A stretch of DNA of 64,000 nucleotides from DASZTV01 sp036267875 (GTDB lineage: Bacteria; Actinomycetota; Actinomycetes; JAFAQI01), in assembly GCA_036267875.1 (NCBI GenBank), contig DATAVE010000157.1, forward strand, positions 5,246-69,245, read 5' to 3'. Shown piece by piece: positions 42,415 through 51,009 of this stretch. The notes under the pieces were generated by a model, which ran no database searches, was not told the origin of the DNA, and was given only the letters and a program-made list of their open reading frames with translations. Both the position numbers and the translations under genes were made by a program. Numbering within the stretch: position 1 is the stretch's first letter; every line of letters starts with the position of its first letter.

Positions 42415-43943
42415 AGCAGCTGGCGCATCGCCTTACGGTCGGTCTTGAAGACGCTGGTCAGCGGGATCGAATCGATGATCCGCACGTCGCGGGGGTACTT
42501 CGCCCTCGAGACGTGTTCGCGCGCAAACGCGACCAAGGCCTCCGCATCGACAGTCGCGCCCGGCCGAAGCTGGACAAACGCGACAACCTCCTCGCCGTAC
42601 GTCGGATCCGGCTTGCCGACCACGCCACAAGCAACGACATCGGGGTGGGTGAGCATCGCGTCCTCGATGTCACGCGGATACACGTTGATGCCGCCGCGGA
42701 TGATCAGGTCCTTGAGCCGGTCGACGACATATAGGTAGCCATCCGCGTCGAAGCGCCCGACGTCACCGCTGTGAAGCCATCCGTCACGAATCGTCTCGGC
42801 GGTTGCCTCGGGTGAGCGCCAGTAACCGGTCATCAGCACGGGCCCCCGGACGCAGATCTCGCCGTCCTCCCCGACCACAGCCAAGCTGCCGTCCGCCTTC
42901 TCCAGCCGGACCTGCACGCCAGGGATCGGCAGCCCGACCGCGCCCGCCCGCACCGCACCCGGAGGCGACGAGGAGATCAAGGCGGCAGTCTCGGTCATCC
43001 CGTAGCCCTCCATGATCTCGACGTTCGGAAGGCGCCGCGCCATCTCGGCACGCGTCTCGGCAAGCAGCGGCGCCCCACCACTCGTCATCCGGCGCAGCGC
43101 CGACAGGTCGTACTCCTCGAGCGGCAACGACAACAGCATCTGCAACATCGACGGCACGACCGCGCCGAGCGTCACACGATGCTTCACGGCGAGCTCCAGC
43201 CAGCCGCCAGGATCGAACCACCGCATCAGGATCGAGTCGCTCGGCTCCGGCGCGTGCAGCACGAGTGTCGAGACCAGCAATCCATACGCGTGCGAGAGCG
43301 GCAGCGGCGTGAGCGCGACATTCGTCTCCGGGTCGTGCGAGCGCGTCACCGCGGCCCACGCGGCCGCTGACATCGCGTTGTGGCTGAGCATCACGCCCTT
43401 CGAACGACCCGTCGTCCCGCCCGTGTAGAGCAGCGCCGCCATCTCGGCCGGGTCGCGATCGACGAGCGATCCTTCATCCGCGGCCTCGAGCTCGGCGTAG
43501 GACAACGTCTCGGGCGCCTGCCCGGTCGCCAGAATGACGCCGCGCAGCGTCGACACACCGGCGCTCGCGGCCCGCACCTTCGGCAGGAAGTCCGGCGTCG
43601 TGATGACGTACGCCGCCTCACTGTCGGCGAGCACGTGACGCAGCTCGTCGTCCGACAGCAGGAACAGCACGGGAGTCGTCACGCCACCCGCGCGCCAGAT
43701 AGCGCTGTAGGCGATGCCCACCTCGGGGCAGTTCGCCATGCACAGCACCACCCGATCCCCCGGCTGCAGCCCCGCCGCGATCAGGCCCTGGGCGAATCGG
43801 CGGGTACGACGAGCCAGCTCGCCACTGGTGTGCGTCTCACCCTCGAAGACCAGCCGCGAGTCGGGCCCGAGCCGCTCCCAGGACTGCTCGGCGAGCCGCT
43901 GCAGGCTCGTACCGGTGGGCTTGGTCCCAAGCTCGATCGCCAT
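42411..43943 (-). CDS. Acyl-CoA synthetase (AMP-forming, FadD-type)
   Basis: 510 residues. AMP-binding P-loop LLYTGGTTGRSKGVMLSHN, EGYGMTETAAL motif, GWLHSGDVGRFDADGYLYVVDRLKDLI hinge and SVFKTDRKAMRQLL with the C-terminal catalytic Lys. Activates a carboxylic acid to its CoA thioester. ATG at 43943 is the start; a longer open frame runs into antisense of the dehydrogenase gene. Divergent from the acyl-CoA dehydrogenase pair (49-base gap), suggesting a shared catabolic substrate. Confidence 0.9.
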   Translation of the reverse strand: MAIELGTKPTGTSLQRLAEQSWERLGPDSRLVFEGETHTSGELARRTRRFAQGLIAAGLQPGDRVVLCMANCPEVGIAYSAIWRAGGVTTPVLFLLSDDELRHVLADSEAAYVITTPDFLPKVRAASAGVSTLRGVILATGQAPETLSYAELEAADEGSLVDRDPAEMAALLYTGGTTGRSKGVMLSHNAMSAAAWAAVTRSHDPETNVALTPLPLSHAYGLLVSTLVLHAPEPSDSILMRWFDPGGWLELAVKHRVTLGAVVPSMLQMLLSLPLEEYDLSALRRMTSGGAPLLAETRAEMARRLPNVEIMEGYGMTETAALISSSPPGAVRAGAVGLPIPGVQVRLEKADGSLAVVGEDGEICVRGPVLMTGYWRSPEATAETIRDGWLHSGDVGRFDADGYLYVVDRLKDLIIRGGINVYPRDIEDAMLTHPDVVACGVVGKPDPTYGEEVVAFVQLRPGATVDAEALVAFAREHVSRAKYPRDVRIIDSIPLTSVFKTDRKAMRQLL

Positions 43944-43992
43944 GCCGATACTGTGCCACCGAACATCATTCGGCTCTCCCCTTGAGGTCACC

Positions 43993-45174
43993 GTGGACTT
44001 CCGAGACACCCCAGCAGAGGCCAGCTTCCGAGCCGACCTCCGGACCTGGCTCGACACCGCACTTCCGGCAGGCGAGGCAGCGCAGACCCCGTCACTCGAG
44101 CGGTGGAACGAGGCCGACAGCCGCGCGTGGAGCAAGAGGCTCTACGACGCCGGGTATGTCGGCATCACCTGGCCGAAGGAGTACGGCGGCGGCGGCCACC
44201 CGCACGAGTTCCAGGGAATCTTCCTCGAGGAGAGCGCCCGGGCGAGCGCGCCCGATCACATTGGTGGCATCGGGCTCGGCATGGCCGGACCGACGATCAT
44301 CGCCTGGGGAACCGACGAGCAGAAGAAGCGCTATCTAGCGCCACTGTTGTCGGGCGAAGAGGTGTGGTGCCAGGGCTTCTCCGAGCCGGGGAGCGGCTCA
44401 GACATGGGGGCCGCCAAGACCCGCGCTGTGCTCGACGGCGACGAGTGGGTCGTCAACGGCCAGAAGGTCTGGTCGAGCTGGGCGCACATCGCCGACTGGT
44501 GCATCCTCGTGGTTCGTACCGACCCGGACGCGGAGAAGCACCGAGGCCTGTCGTTCCTGCTCGTCGACATGCACTCCCCCGGTGTCGAGGTCCGGCCGTT
44601 GCGACAGATCACCGGCGACCCGGAGTTCAACGAGATCTTCTTCACCGACGTCCGCGTCCCGCGCGACTCGATGCTCGGCCAGCCGGGCGAAGGCTGGAAC
44701 GTCGCCATGACGACGCTGCTGCACGAGCGCGGCACTCTCGGCTTCGCGCTCACCGCGGGCCTGGAGAAGGCCGTCAACCGTCTTGTCCAGCTCGCCAAGG
44801 AGCCGGGCCCCGACGGCACTCGCCCCGCCGACGATCCCGTCGTACGCGACCAGATCGCGCAGTTCTGGATCGATCTGCAGGGACTGCGGTTCACCAACTA
44901 CCGCGCGCTCACGGCCCTGCAGAAGACCGGCGTGCCAGGGCCCGAAGGCTCGATGGCGAAGCTGCATTGGAGCGAGACCAACCAGCGGCTCACGTCGTTC
45001 GCGCAGAATCTGCTCGGACTAACTGCTCAGCTCGATGCAGATGGCGCGACCTGGGACGGCTTCTGGACCTACAACCAGCTGCGGAGCCGCGGCAACACGA
45101 TCGAGGCGGGCACCTCAGAGGTCCTACGCAACATCATCGCTGAGCGGGTCGTCGGCCTGCCCAAATCTCGATAG
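43993..45174 (+). CDS. Acyl-CoA dehydrogenase, first subunit
   Basis: 393 residues. Acyl-CoA dehydrogenase fold: ITWPKEYGGGG, WCQGFSEPGSGSDMGAAKTRA (FAD/substrate loop), RNGQKVW-like NGQKVWSSWAHIADWCILV, and IEAGTSEVLRNIIAERVVGLP at the C-terminus. Followed after 15 bases by a second, shorter dehydrogenase, the arrangement of actinobacterial alpha2-beta2 enzymes (FadE pairs) acting on steroid side chains or branched acyl-CoAs. GTG start. Confidence 0.88.
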   Translation: MDFRDTPAEASFRADLRTWLDTALPAGEAAQTPSLERWNEADSRAWSKRLYDAGYVGITWPKEYGGGGHPHEFQGIFLEESARASAPDHIGGIGLGMAGPTIIAWGTDEQKKRYLAPLLSGEEVWCQGFSEPGSGSDMGAAKTRAVLDGDEWVVNGQKVWSSWAHIADWCILVVRTDPDAEKHRGLSFLLVDMHSPGVEVRPLRQITGDPEFNEIFFTDVRVPRDSMLGQPGEGWNVAMTTLLHERGTLGFALTAGLEKAVNRLVQLAKEPGPDGTRPADDPVVRDQIAQFWIDLQGLRFTNYRALTALQKTGVPGPEGSMAKLHWSETNQRLTSFAQNLLGLTAQLDADGATWDGFWTYNQLRSRGNTIEAGTSEVLRNIIAERVVGLPKSR

Positions 45175-45189
45175 CAAAGGGAGGCCGAC

Positions 45190-46239
45190 ATGGACTTCGC
45201 ATTCTCTTCCGACCAGGAGCTGCTGCGGGCGGCCGCCCGCGACTACCTCGCCGACCGCTGCCCGCCCGAGCGGATGGTTGCTCTCGCCGAGTCCGAGGCC
45301 GGAACCGACCCGGCCGACTGGAAGGCCATCGCCGACCTCGGCTGGCTCGACCCCGAGCTCGGCTTGCTCGAACACGCGGTGATCGCTGAAGAGACTGGCT
45401 ACGCCTTGCTGCCGGCTCCGTGGTGGTCGACGATCGCACTCGCGTGGCCGCTGATCGACGACGAGCTGCGCGCCGCCATCGGCGCCGGTGAGCGCAGCGC
45501 CACCCTCGCGTGGGCGGAGCCCGGCGGTCCTGCAACCCTCGCCGCAGCTGCCGCAGGCAGCAAGGTGTCGAGCGACGGCGGCAAGCTGACGGGTACGAAG
45601 GTGACGGTCCCCGATCTGACGAGTGTCACCGACGTCGTGGTGGTCGCCGATGACGGCTTGTACGCCGTCGACGTCGCGGCGAACCCGGATGTGGTGATCG
45701 CCCGCTCGACGATCGACAAGACCCGCCGGCTCGGCGAGCTACATCTCGACGGCACGTCGGCCCGCAAGCTCGACTCGTCCCTAGGCGCACTGTCCGACGT
45801 ACGCCGACGCGCGATCGCCTTGGCCTCGTGCGAGGCAACCGGCGTCGGGCAGCGTGCGCTCGACATCGCCGCGGCGTACACCAAGGAGCGCCAGCAGTTC
45901 GGCCGTGTCATCGGCACCTACCAGGGCGTGTCCCACCGGGTCGCGAACACCTACGTCGCCGTCCAGCTCACTCGCTCGCTGGCGTACTGGGCGGCGTGGG
46001 CGGTCAGCGCAGACGACGCCCAGGCAGAGGAAGCCGTAGCTGCGGCGAAGGCGACCGCGGGTGAGAACTCAGTCTTCGCCTGCGAGTCGGCGATCCAGGT
46101 CCACGGCGGCATCGGGTTCACCTACGAGCACGTGCTGCACCGCTTCTACAAGCGGGCGCAGTGGATCAACGGCTTCGAGGGTGCGAGCCGCAAGCACCGC
46201 GCGGCAATCGCCGACACGATCCTCGGCCCCGCCGCCTAG
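45190..46239 (+). CDS. Acyl-CoA dehydrogenase, second subunit
   Basis: 349 residues, shorter than usual (about 380-400) as in the partner subunits of FadE heterotetramers. MDFAFSSDQELLRAAARDYLADRCPPE start; ALASCEATGVGQRALDIAAAYTKERQQFGRVIGTYQGVSHRVAN and ESAIQVHGGIGFTYEHVLHRFYKRAQWI are conserved. A strong AAGGGAGG lies just before the ATG. The stop codon shares CTAG with the remnant frame on the other strand. Confidence 0.88.
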   Translation: MDFAFSSDQELLRAAARDYLADRCPPERMVALAESEAGTDPADWKAIADLGWLDPELGLLEHAVIAEETGYALLPAPWWSTIALAWPLIDDELRAAIGAGERSATLAWAEPGGPATLAAAAAGSKVSSDGGKLTGTKVTVPDLTSVTDVVVVADDGLYAVDVAANPDVVIARSTIDKTRRLGELHLDGTSARKLDSSLGALSDVRRRAIALASCEATGVGQRALDIAAAYTKERQQFGRVIGTYQGVSHRVANTYVAVQLTRSLAYWAAWAVSADDAQAEEAVAAAKATAGENSVFACESAIQVHGGIGFTYEHVLHRFYKRAQWINGFEGASRKHRAAIADTILGPAA

Positions 46240-46328
46240 GGAAGCGGCACCGCAGCGAGGCTTGGAGTCAGCCGCTTGTAGCGCGGCTGCCTCTGCCTCC
46301 CAGGCGGATTCGACGGGGGAATCGTCAT
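46236..46328 (-). pseudogene. 5' remnant of a fourth copy of the tandem membrane-anchored family
   Basis: A 30-codon frame beginning MTIPPSNPPGRQRQPRYKRL, which aligns with the starts MTILPSDPPEHARTALPWRY (47234-48142) and VTILPSQPPGPVRRTPN (46404-47231). The sequence before the ATG also matches: ATCGGGGGTCA precedes both this ATG and the one at 48142. The membrane helix and the rest of the gene are missing. It is a truncated duplicate, perhaps left by unequal recombination within the tandem array. Confidence 0.6.
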
Positions 46329-46403
46329 GCGTGACCCCCGATTGGGGTCAACCTGACGCGTCGCAGCCGCCTCGAGCGTCTCGTCATCGTCGGCCCCGCC
46401 ACC

Positions 46404-47231
46404 CTAGGCCCGCGTTTCGGCAAGCAATGCCTGGTACGACGTCGAGTGGCGCGGCGCCACGATACGCACGCGCTGACCGAAGTCGCCGAAGCGCAGTGCG
46501 ACGGTGATGCTTACGCCGTGCACGGCACCAACTTCGTCGAACTCGATCGGTCGATACGGCTTGACCGCGGCCAGATAGAGCGTCCCCTGTCTAGGGTTGC
46601 GCTTGCCGAGGGTCCCGTCGAGCTCGACACTGTCCACCCCACTACGTTCGACCACTCCCACGACCTTTGGCTTGATCAAGGGAAACAGTCGGTTCGACCC
46701 TCCGGTGTTCTGGGTCACCGTTGCGTAGTGAGGGTCGCCCGGGACAAGGCGGACCCACCCAGACGCGAGATCGGCTACGGCCGAGGGAAAGCCCTCGAGC
46801 TGGTTTAGGTACAGCGAGTCCGCGCTGATGTAAGCGGTCTTCCGGACGATGATCACACGGGCGATATGGCCGTCGAAGGTGTTGATCTCCGACTGGACGT
46901 GAGGTCCACCTCGGACGTCCTCGGTTTCAACGTTGCCGTTGCTGCTGGTGATCGTGAAGGTGATGCGACCCCACTTCGCGCGCTTCACGGTGCGTTCCGC
47001 CAAGTTGATGAGCTTGCTCGCGGCCATCTTCGGGGCAGGCGGAGCGGTGGCGACAATCGGGGAGGCGACCGGCACCGCAGGCGACGTCGAGCTCGGGTGG
47101 CCTCCTCTGCCGAACTCCAGATACGCCGCGACAAGCGCGACAACCACCACGATCGCGATCACGACGTACTGCGCGGAGATGTTCGGCGTACGCCGCACTG
47201 GCCCCGGCGGCTGCGACGGAAGAATCGTCAC
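46404..47231 (-). CDS. Membrane-anchored extracytoplasmic protein, tandem family member 1
   Basis: 275 residues from a GTG two bases after the preceding gene's stop. Short cytosolic N-terminus VTILPSQPPGPVRR, one membrane helix YVVIAIVVVVALVAAYLEF, a Ser/Pro linker, then a beta-rich domain ending FGDFGQRVRIVAPRHSTSYQALL. The domain resembles LppX/LprG- or LolA-like lipid-binding folds, by impression only. Function unknown. Forms a tandem with two paralogues. Confidence 0.7.
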   Translation of the reverse strand: MTILPSQPPGPVRRTPNISAQYVVIAIVVVVALVAAYLEFGRGGHPSSTSPAVPVASPIVATAPPAPKMAASKLINLAERTVKRAKWGRITFTITSSNGNVETEDVRGGPHVQSEINTFDGHIARVIIVRKTAYISADSLYLNQLEGFPSAVADLASGWVRLVPGDPHYATVTQNTGGSNRLFPLIKPKVVGVVERSGVDSVELDGTLGKRNPRQGTLYLAAVKPYRPIEFDEVGAVHGVSITVALRFGDFGQRVRIVAPRHSTSYQALLAETRA

Positions 47232-47233
47232 CT

Positions 47234-48142
47234 TCAGCCGGCTTCGGCCCAAGAGACCGAATGACTCGGCGGCGGATCCTCGAACTGTCGGTGGTAGGAG
47301 TATGACGCCGTCACCTGCACGTTCTGCGCGTGTCCACCCCATCTGCCGTCGTAGTCGAGCGGGAGGTGGGGCGCCGACTGCTGAACCGTGAGGGTTGCGT
47401 ATGAGGAGTGCTGCGGGTCCCACCATCCGTAGATGACGGCGCCGTACTTCCCCGGCGACACGAGGGAGCTACCGAGTCCCCCATACGGGCCGTACATCGG
47501 CACCCCGCCCGCAGCGAGGTTCTGACCGGTGGCAAACACGCTCGTCACCTCTCGGTAGGGACCGTCGCCGTGTTCCAGCCTCAGCCAACGATCCTGCACC
47601 CTCTTGGCAACCTTGCTGGCGACGCCATCGCGATCGGTCAACGCCCAGACGTTGGCATTGAGGTAGACGGTCTGACCGACGCGAATCACTTGCTGCGTCG
47701 GCTGGCCGGCGAGGGTCTCGACGTCCTCCGCCTCGCGCGGGCCAAGCGTGATTTGGTCCAGCTGCTCATCGACACTCGAACCAACCTGAACGTTCTGCAC
47801 GACGCTCGCCTCGATCCACGACTGCGCGGCAACGGCATGTTCGGCCTGGCTGAGGAGCTGTCCGGCTGCCGGGTTCTCCGGCGGACCCGCGATTGGCCCA
47901 CGTGGAGCCTCGGGTGGCAGCGGCCTTGCGATCACCGACGACCCGCTCGAGGGCCTCACGGGCGCGAGCGATGGTGAGACCGGCGCGAGGGATGGTGCCG
48001 ACGACGGCGATCCCGACCCACCGCCGCGCAACACGAGCGCCGCGAGAACTGCCGCAACCACGACAATCGCGGCAATCACGCCGTAGCGCCACGGCAACGC
48101 CGTTCGAGCGTGCTCTGGCGGGTCTGAAGGAAGAATCGTCAT
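47234..48142 (-). CDS. Membrane-anchored extracytoplasmic protein, tandem family member 2
   Basis: 302 residues. N-terminus MTILPSDPPEHART is nearly that of member 1; helix YGVIAAIVVVAAVLAALVL; Ser/Pro linker; beta-rich domain with QPTQQVIRVGQTVYLNANV and a divergent C-terminus with WGGHAQNVQVTASYSYHRQF. ATG at 48142 is chosen from the alignment of the paralogues. Function unknown. Confidence 0.7.
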   Translation of the reverse strand: MTILPSDPPEHARTALPWRYGVIAAIVVVAAVLAALVLRGGGSGSPSSAPSLAPVSPSLAPVRPSSGSSVIARPLPPEAPRGPIAGPPENPAAGQLLSQAEHAVAAQSWIEASVVQNVQVGSSVDEQLDQITLGPREAEDVETLAGQPTQQVIRVGQTVYLNANVWALTDRDGVASKVAKRVQDRWLRLEHGDGPYREVTSVFATGQNLAAGGVPMYGPYGGLGSSLVSPGKYGAVIYGWWDPQHSSYATLTVQQSAPHLPLDYDGRWGGHAQNVQVTASYSYHRQFEDPPPSHSVSWAEAG

Positions 48143-48221
48143 AGCTGACCCCCGATCCACCGTTGTCTACGACAGCGGGGCCCGGTGTCCTTGCGGCAAA
48201 CGGCCTAAATCGGGCCCGCGC

Positions 48222-49010
48222 CTAGCGAAGGCTCGCGTACGACACCGAGCTTGGCGGGGCCACGACGTGAACGGGCTTGCCCCATCGGGTGAAGTGGGTG
48301 ACCTCGTGGATCGTCCCGTGCGGCGTTGATCCCTCTGCGATGTCGACGACGGGCAACGGTGTGCCGTATGCCCGGACCCAGACCGTCTCGGGCACCGTGC
48401 GCGCACCTAGGTCGTGGCCCGAGATGCCGATGCACTCGACGCCGTCCATGCGTTTGGGGCCGACCAGCTCGAGCTGCCCGACCAAGCCAAGCGTCGCGGT
48501 GTAGAAGTCCTGGGTCGTCATTCCCTGCACGCCGGAACGAAACGGCTTGTCGCCTCGATGGATCGCAACCCAGTGCCCGCTGGCGCTCGCGGCAGCCGTC
48601 GGGCTGAATCCGGCGAAGTCCTGCAGGATGACGGAGCTGCCGTACGTGTAGAGCACCCCTCCGACATACCGCGTCTCGAGCGCCTGGCTCCCAATCTGGG
48701 CAGCTTGGACGCCCGAGTCTCGCCCGGCGTAGGCGACGACCTGAAACTGCAGGCTCTCATCGTCGGCCGTCAACTCAGCCCGTACTCCGGGCTGGGCGCG
48801 AATCGCGCGCTGCACTTGGCCGGCGTAGACCGCCGCGGACACCGTCGGCAATGTCGCCGGCGGCGACTGACCAACCGGTGGCGCGGCCGACGCACTGGAA
48901 GACCCACTGCCCGAGCGGTGAATCAGCACGACCGCGCCGATGATCAGGATGACGGCCAGGGGCAGCGCCAACAGGCCGTACTGCACCCCGGTGTTCTCAC
49001 GATCCATCAC
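48222..49010 (-). CDS. Membrane-anchored extracytoplasmic protein, tandem family member 3
   Basis: 262 residues. Helix YGLLALPLAVILIIGAVVLI near the N-terminus, Ser/Ala/Pro linker, then the same beta-rich domain: QALETRYVGGVLYTYGSSVI, ASGHWVAIHRGDKPF, and a C-terminus FTRWGKPVHVVAPPSSVSYASL that matches member 1 (VRIVAPRHSTSYQALL). N-terminal MTILPS motif absent. Function unknown. Confidence 0.7.
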   Translation of the reverse strand: MMDRENTGVQYGLLALPLAVILIIGAVVLIHRSGSGSSSASAAPPVGQSPPATLPTVSAAVYAGQVQRAIRAQPGVRAELTADDESLQFQVVAYAGRDSGVQAAQIGSQALETRYVGGVLYTYGSSVILQDFAGFSPTAAASASGHWVAIHRGDKPFRSGVQGMTTQDFYTATLGLVGQLELVGPKRMDGVECIGISGHDLGARTVPETVWVRAYGTPLPVVDIAEGSTPHGTIHEVTHFTRWGKPVHVVAPPSSVSYASLR

Positions 49011-49042
49011 CCGAACCAGATGCCCCGTTCAGTGCACCGTAC

Positions 49043-50167
49043 TCAGGCGAAGCGGTTTGCCATCAGAATCACGTCGCGGACGTACCACCACGCGTGGTTG
49101 TAGGAGTAGATCGCGTCGTCGAGCGCCTGCCCGCCACGCCCGGCGCCAACCGCGCAGAGATAGCGCGCCGCAGAGAAGACGGCATCGACCGGGTCGTTGA
49201 TGTCGGCGTGGCCATCGCCATCGGCGTCATAGCCCCATCGACTCCACGTCGAGGGCAGGAACTGCATCGGCCCCTCGGCGCCACCGATCGACGTGTGGAC
49301 GTTCTGGCCATTACGCGTCTCGAGCGTTCCGATTCCAGCAAGAACCGTCCAGGGCAGGCCGACACAGGTCGTCGCGGCCCGACGGTAGAGGTCGAGGTAC
49401 GTCGCGGGGATCAGCTCGCGCGCGTACTCACTCGACACGGCCTGGTCGATCGGTGCGGCCCGAGTGACGATGACGTGCGATGAGCGGCCGAGAGTCTTGC
49501 GAATGTCGCTACTCAGCTGCGCCAACGAGATCTGCGGCGCGACCACCAGAACTTCGCGGTCCGGCTGCAGGCCGAGCTGGCGGGCAGCGGCACTCACGAC
49601 CATGCCCTGCGCTCCCGGCAGCCCGATCGTCGCGAACGCTCCGATCCGCAACGGCGACCGCAGCTGATGCGCGCCGATCGCAAGCACGGTCTTGCCGAAA
49701 TCGCGATGCAGATGTCTGCTGTCGGCGAAGCCGACGGTCAACTCACCACGAGCAATCGACTTCCACAGCGGTGTCGAGTGCGCGGTGAACGACGGCGTCA
49801 GCGCCCGAATCCTCCCGAGCGGGACTCCAACCACGTGAAGTCGGCGGGTACCGATCCGAAGGACGCCGCGGGAGAGCGGCACGACTCGATGTACGCCACT
49901 GAGCTTGCGAAGCCGGTCCAGCCGGGCCGCCGAGACAGTGGACGGAAGCAGCACGGCCGCATCGGGCGGCGTCAGACCGCGTAGCGGTGTGACGGTCGCA
50001 ATCGGCTCGCCGACCGTGTGGGTGGCTGCGACGTCCTTTGCAGACGTACCGGAGGGATGGCCGACGACCTGGGTGATCCCAACTGCCGCCGAGGCAGCGA
50101 TCACGGACAGCGCGAGAGTGCCCACACCGACGGACGCGATCGTCCGGGCGCGCGACACAGTCGGCAT
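49043..50167 (-). CDS. Lytic transglycosylase (SLT-domain) with signal anchor
   Basis: 374 residues. N-terminal signal/anchor (RTIASVGVGTLALSVIAASAAVGI), a middle domain of unknown type, and a C-terminal transglycosylase domain with catalytic Glu in GIGTLETRNGQN, then GAEGPMQFLPSTW, WGYDADGDGHADINDPVDAVFSAARYL and AIYSYNHAWWYV. Cleaves peptidoglycan glycan strands outside the membrane. ATG at 50167 is set by a GGGGAGGG six bases upstream. Confidence 0.85.
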   Translation of the reverse strand: MPTVSRARTIASVGVGTLALSVIAASAAVGITQVVGHPSGTSAKDVAATHTVGEPIATVTPLRGLTPPDAAVLLPSTVSAARLDRLRKLSGVHRVVPLSRGVLRIGTRRLHVVGVPLGRIRALTPSFTAHSTPLWKSIARGELTVGFADSRHLHRDFGKTVLAIGAHQLRSPLRIGAFATIGLPGAQGMVVSAAARQLGLQPDREVLVVAPQISLAQLSSDIRKTLGRSSHVIVTRAAPIDQAVSSEYARELIPATYLDLYRRAATTCVGLPWTVLAGIGTLETRNGQNVHTSIGGAEGPMQFLPSTWSRWGYDADGDGHADINDPVDAVFSAARYLCAVGAGRGGQALDDAIYSYNHAWWYVRDVILMANRFA

Positions 50168-50223
50168 CGACCCTCCCCTCGATCTTGTATTCGGCACAGT
50201 TGTGGGCTCAGCAAAGGTCGATT

Positions 50224-51009
50224 TCAGAAGTCCGAGGACACCAAAAGGTCGTGTAAAGCGTCAAATAGGCCCGGATTGGCGGCCAATGTCGTATTCCTAC
50301 CAGGTAGCTTTCCGGCCAAACCCCCCAGCCTGGCGCCCGACTCGGTCGCCACGAGCCCTCCCGCGGCCCAGTCCCATGGATACATTCCGGCCTCGAAGAA
50401 GGCGTCGAGCTGTCCACAGGCCACCGCGCACAGATCCAGCGCGGCCGAGCCCATTCGGCGGAGGTCGCGAACCTCCGGCAGGAACATCGGCATCCGCGAC
50501 GCCTGTCTGCGACGTAGCTCTGAGTCGTAGTTGAAGCCCGTCCCGACCAGTGAGAACGCCGGATCCGTCTGCTGGGAGCATCTCAGCGGTACGTCGTCGC
50601 AGAAGGCGCCGCCACCAACGACAGCGGTGTAGGTCAGGTCGCGCTCGACGTCGACGACCACCCCGCACACGGTCTCTTCGTCGATCGCGGCCGCGATCGA
50701 TACGGCGTACTGCGGGATCCCGTAGAGGTAGTTGACCGTCCCGTCGAGCGGGTCGACGAGCCAGGTGACCGATGACGTCCCCGAGCTGCCGCCACCTTCT
50801 TCGCTGACGATCGTGTCGTCCGGACGCGCCACCGCCAGCCCTTCGAGGATCAGCTGCTCCGAGGCACGGTCCATCACCGTCACGACGTCGGTCGGGCTGG
50901 ACTTGGTGCTCACGTCCAACTCAGCCGGCCGCTCCCGCAGCACTACGGCAGCCCGGTGCGCCAGCCCGACCGCGAGCTCGAGCAGCTCGGTCGGATCGGC
51001 CTGGCTCAG
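50224..51009 (-). CDS. suhB: Inositol monophosphatase family protein, probable CTG start
   Basis: 261 residues if started at CTG 51009. Metal-binding motifs: IVSEEGGG, WLVDPLDGTVNYLYGIP and YPWDWAAGGLVATESGARLGG. Dephosphorylates inositol 1-phosphate or a related sugar phosphate; inositol feeds mycothiol and phosphatidylinositol in actinobacteria. No ATG, GTG or TTG lies between the sdhB stop region and the core fold except GTG 50943, which would remove the first helix. CTG 51009 overlaps the sdhB stop as CTGA, like the other coupled starts here. Confidence 0.85.
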   Translation of the reverse strand: MSQADPTELLELAVGLAHRAAVVLRERPAELDVSTKSSPTDVVTVMDRASEQLILEGLAVARPDDTIVSEEGGGSSGTSSVTWLVDPLDGTVNYLYGIPQYAVSIAAAIDEETVCGVVVDVERDLTYTAVVGGGAFCDDVPLRCSQQTDPAFSLVGTGFNYDSELRRRQASRMPMFLPEVRDLRRMGSAALDLCAVACGQLDAFFEAGMYPWDWAAGGLVATESGARLGGLAGKLPGRNTTLAANPGLFDALHDLLVSSDF

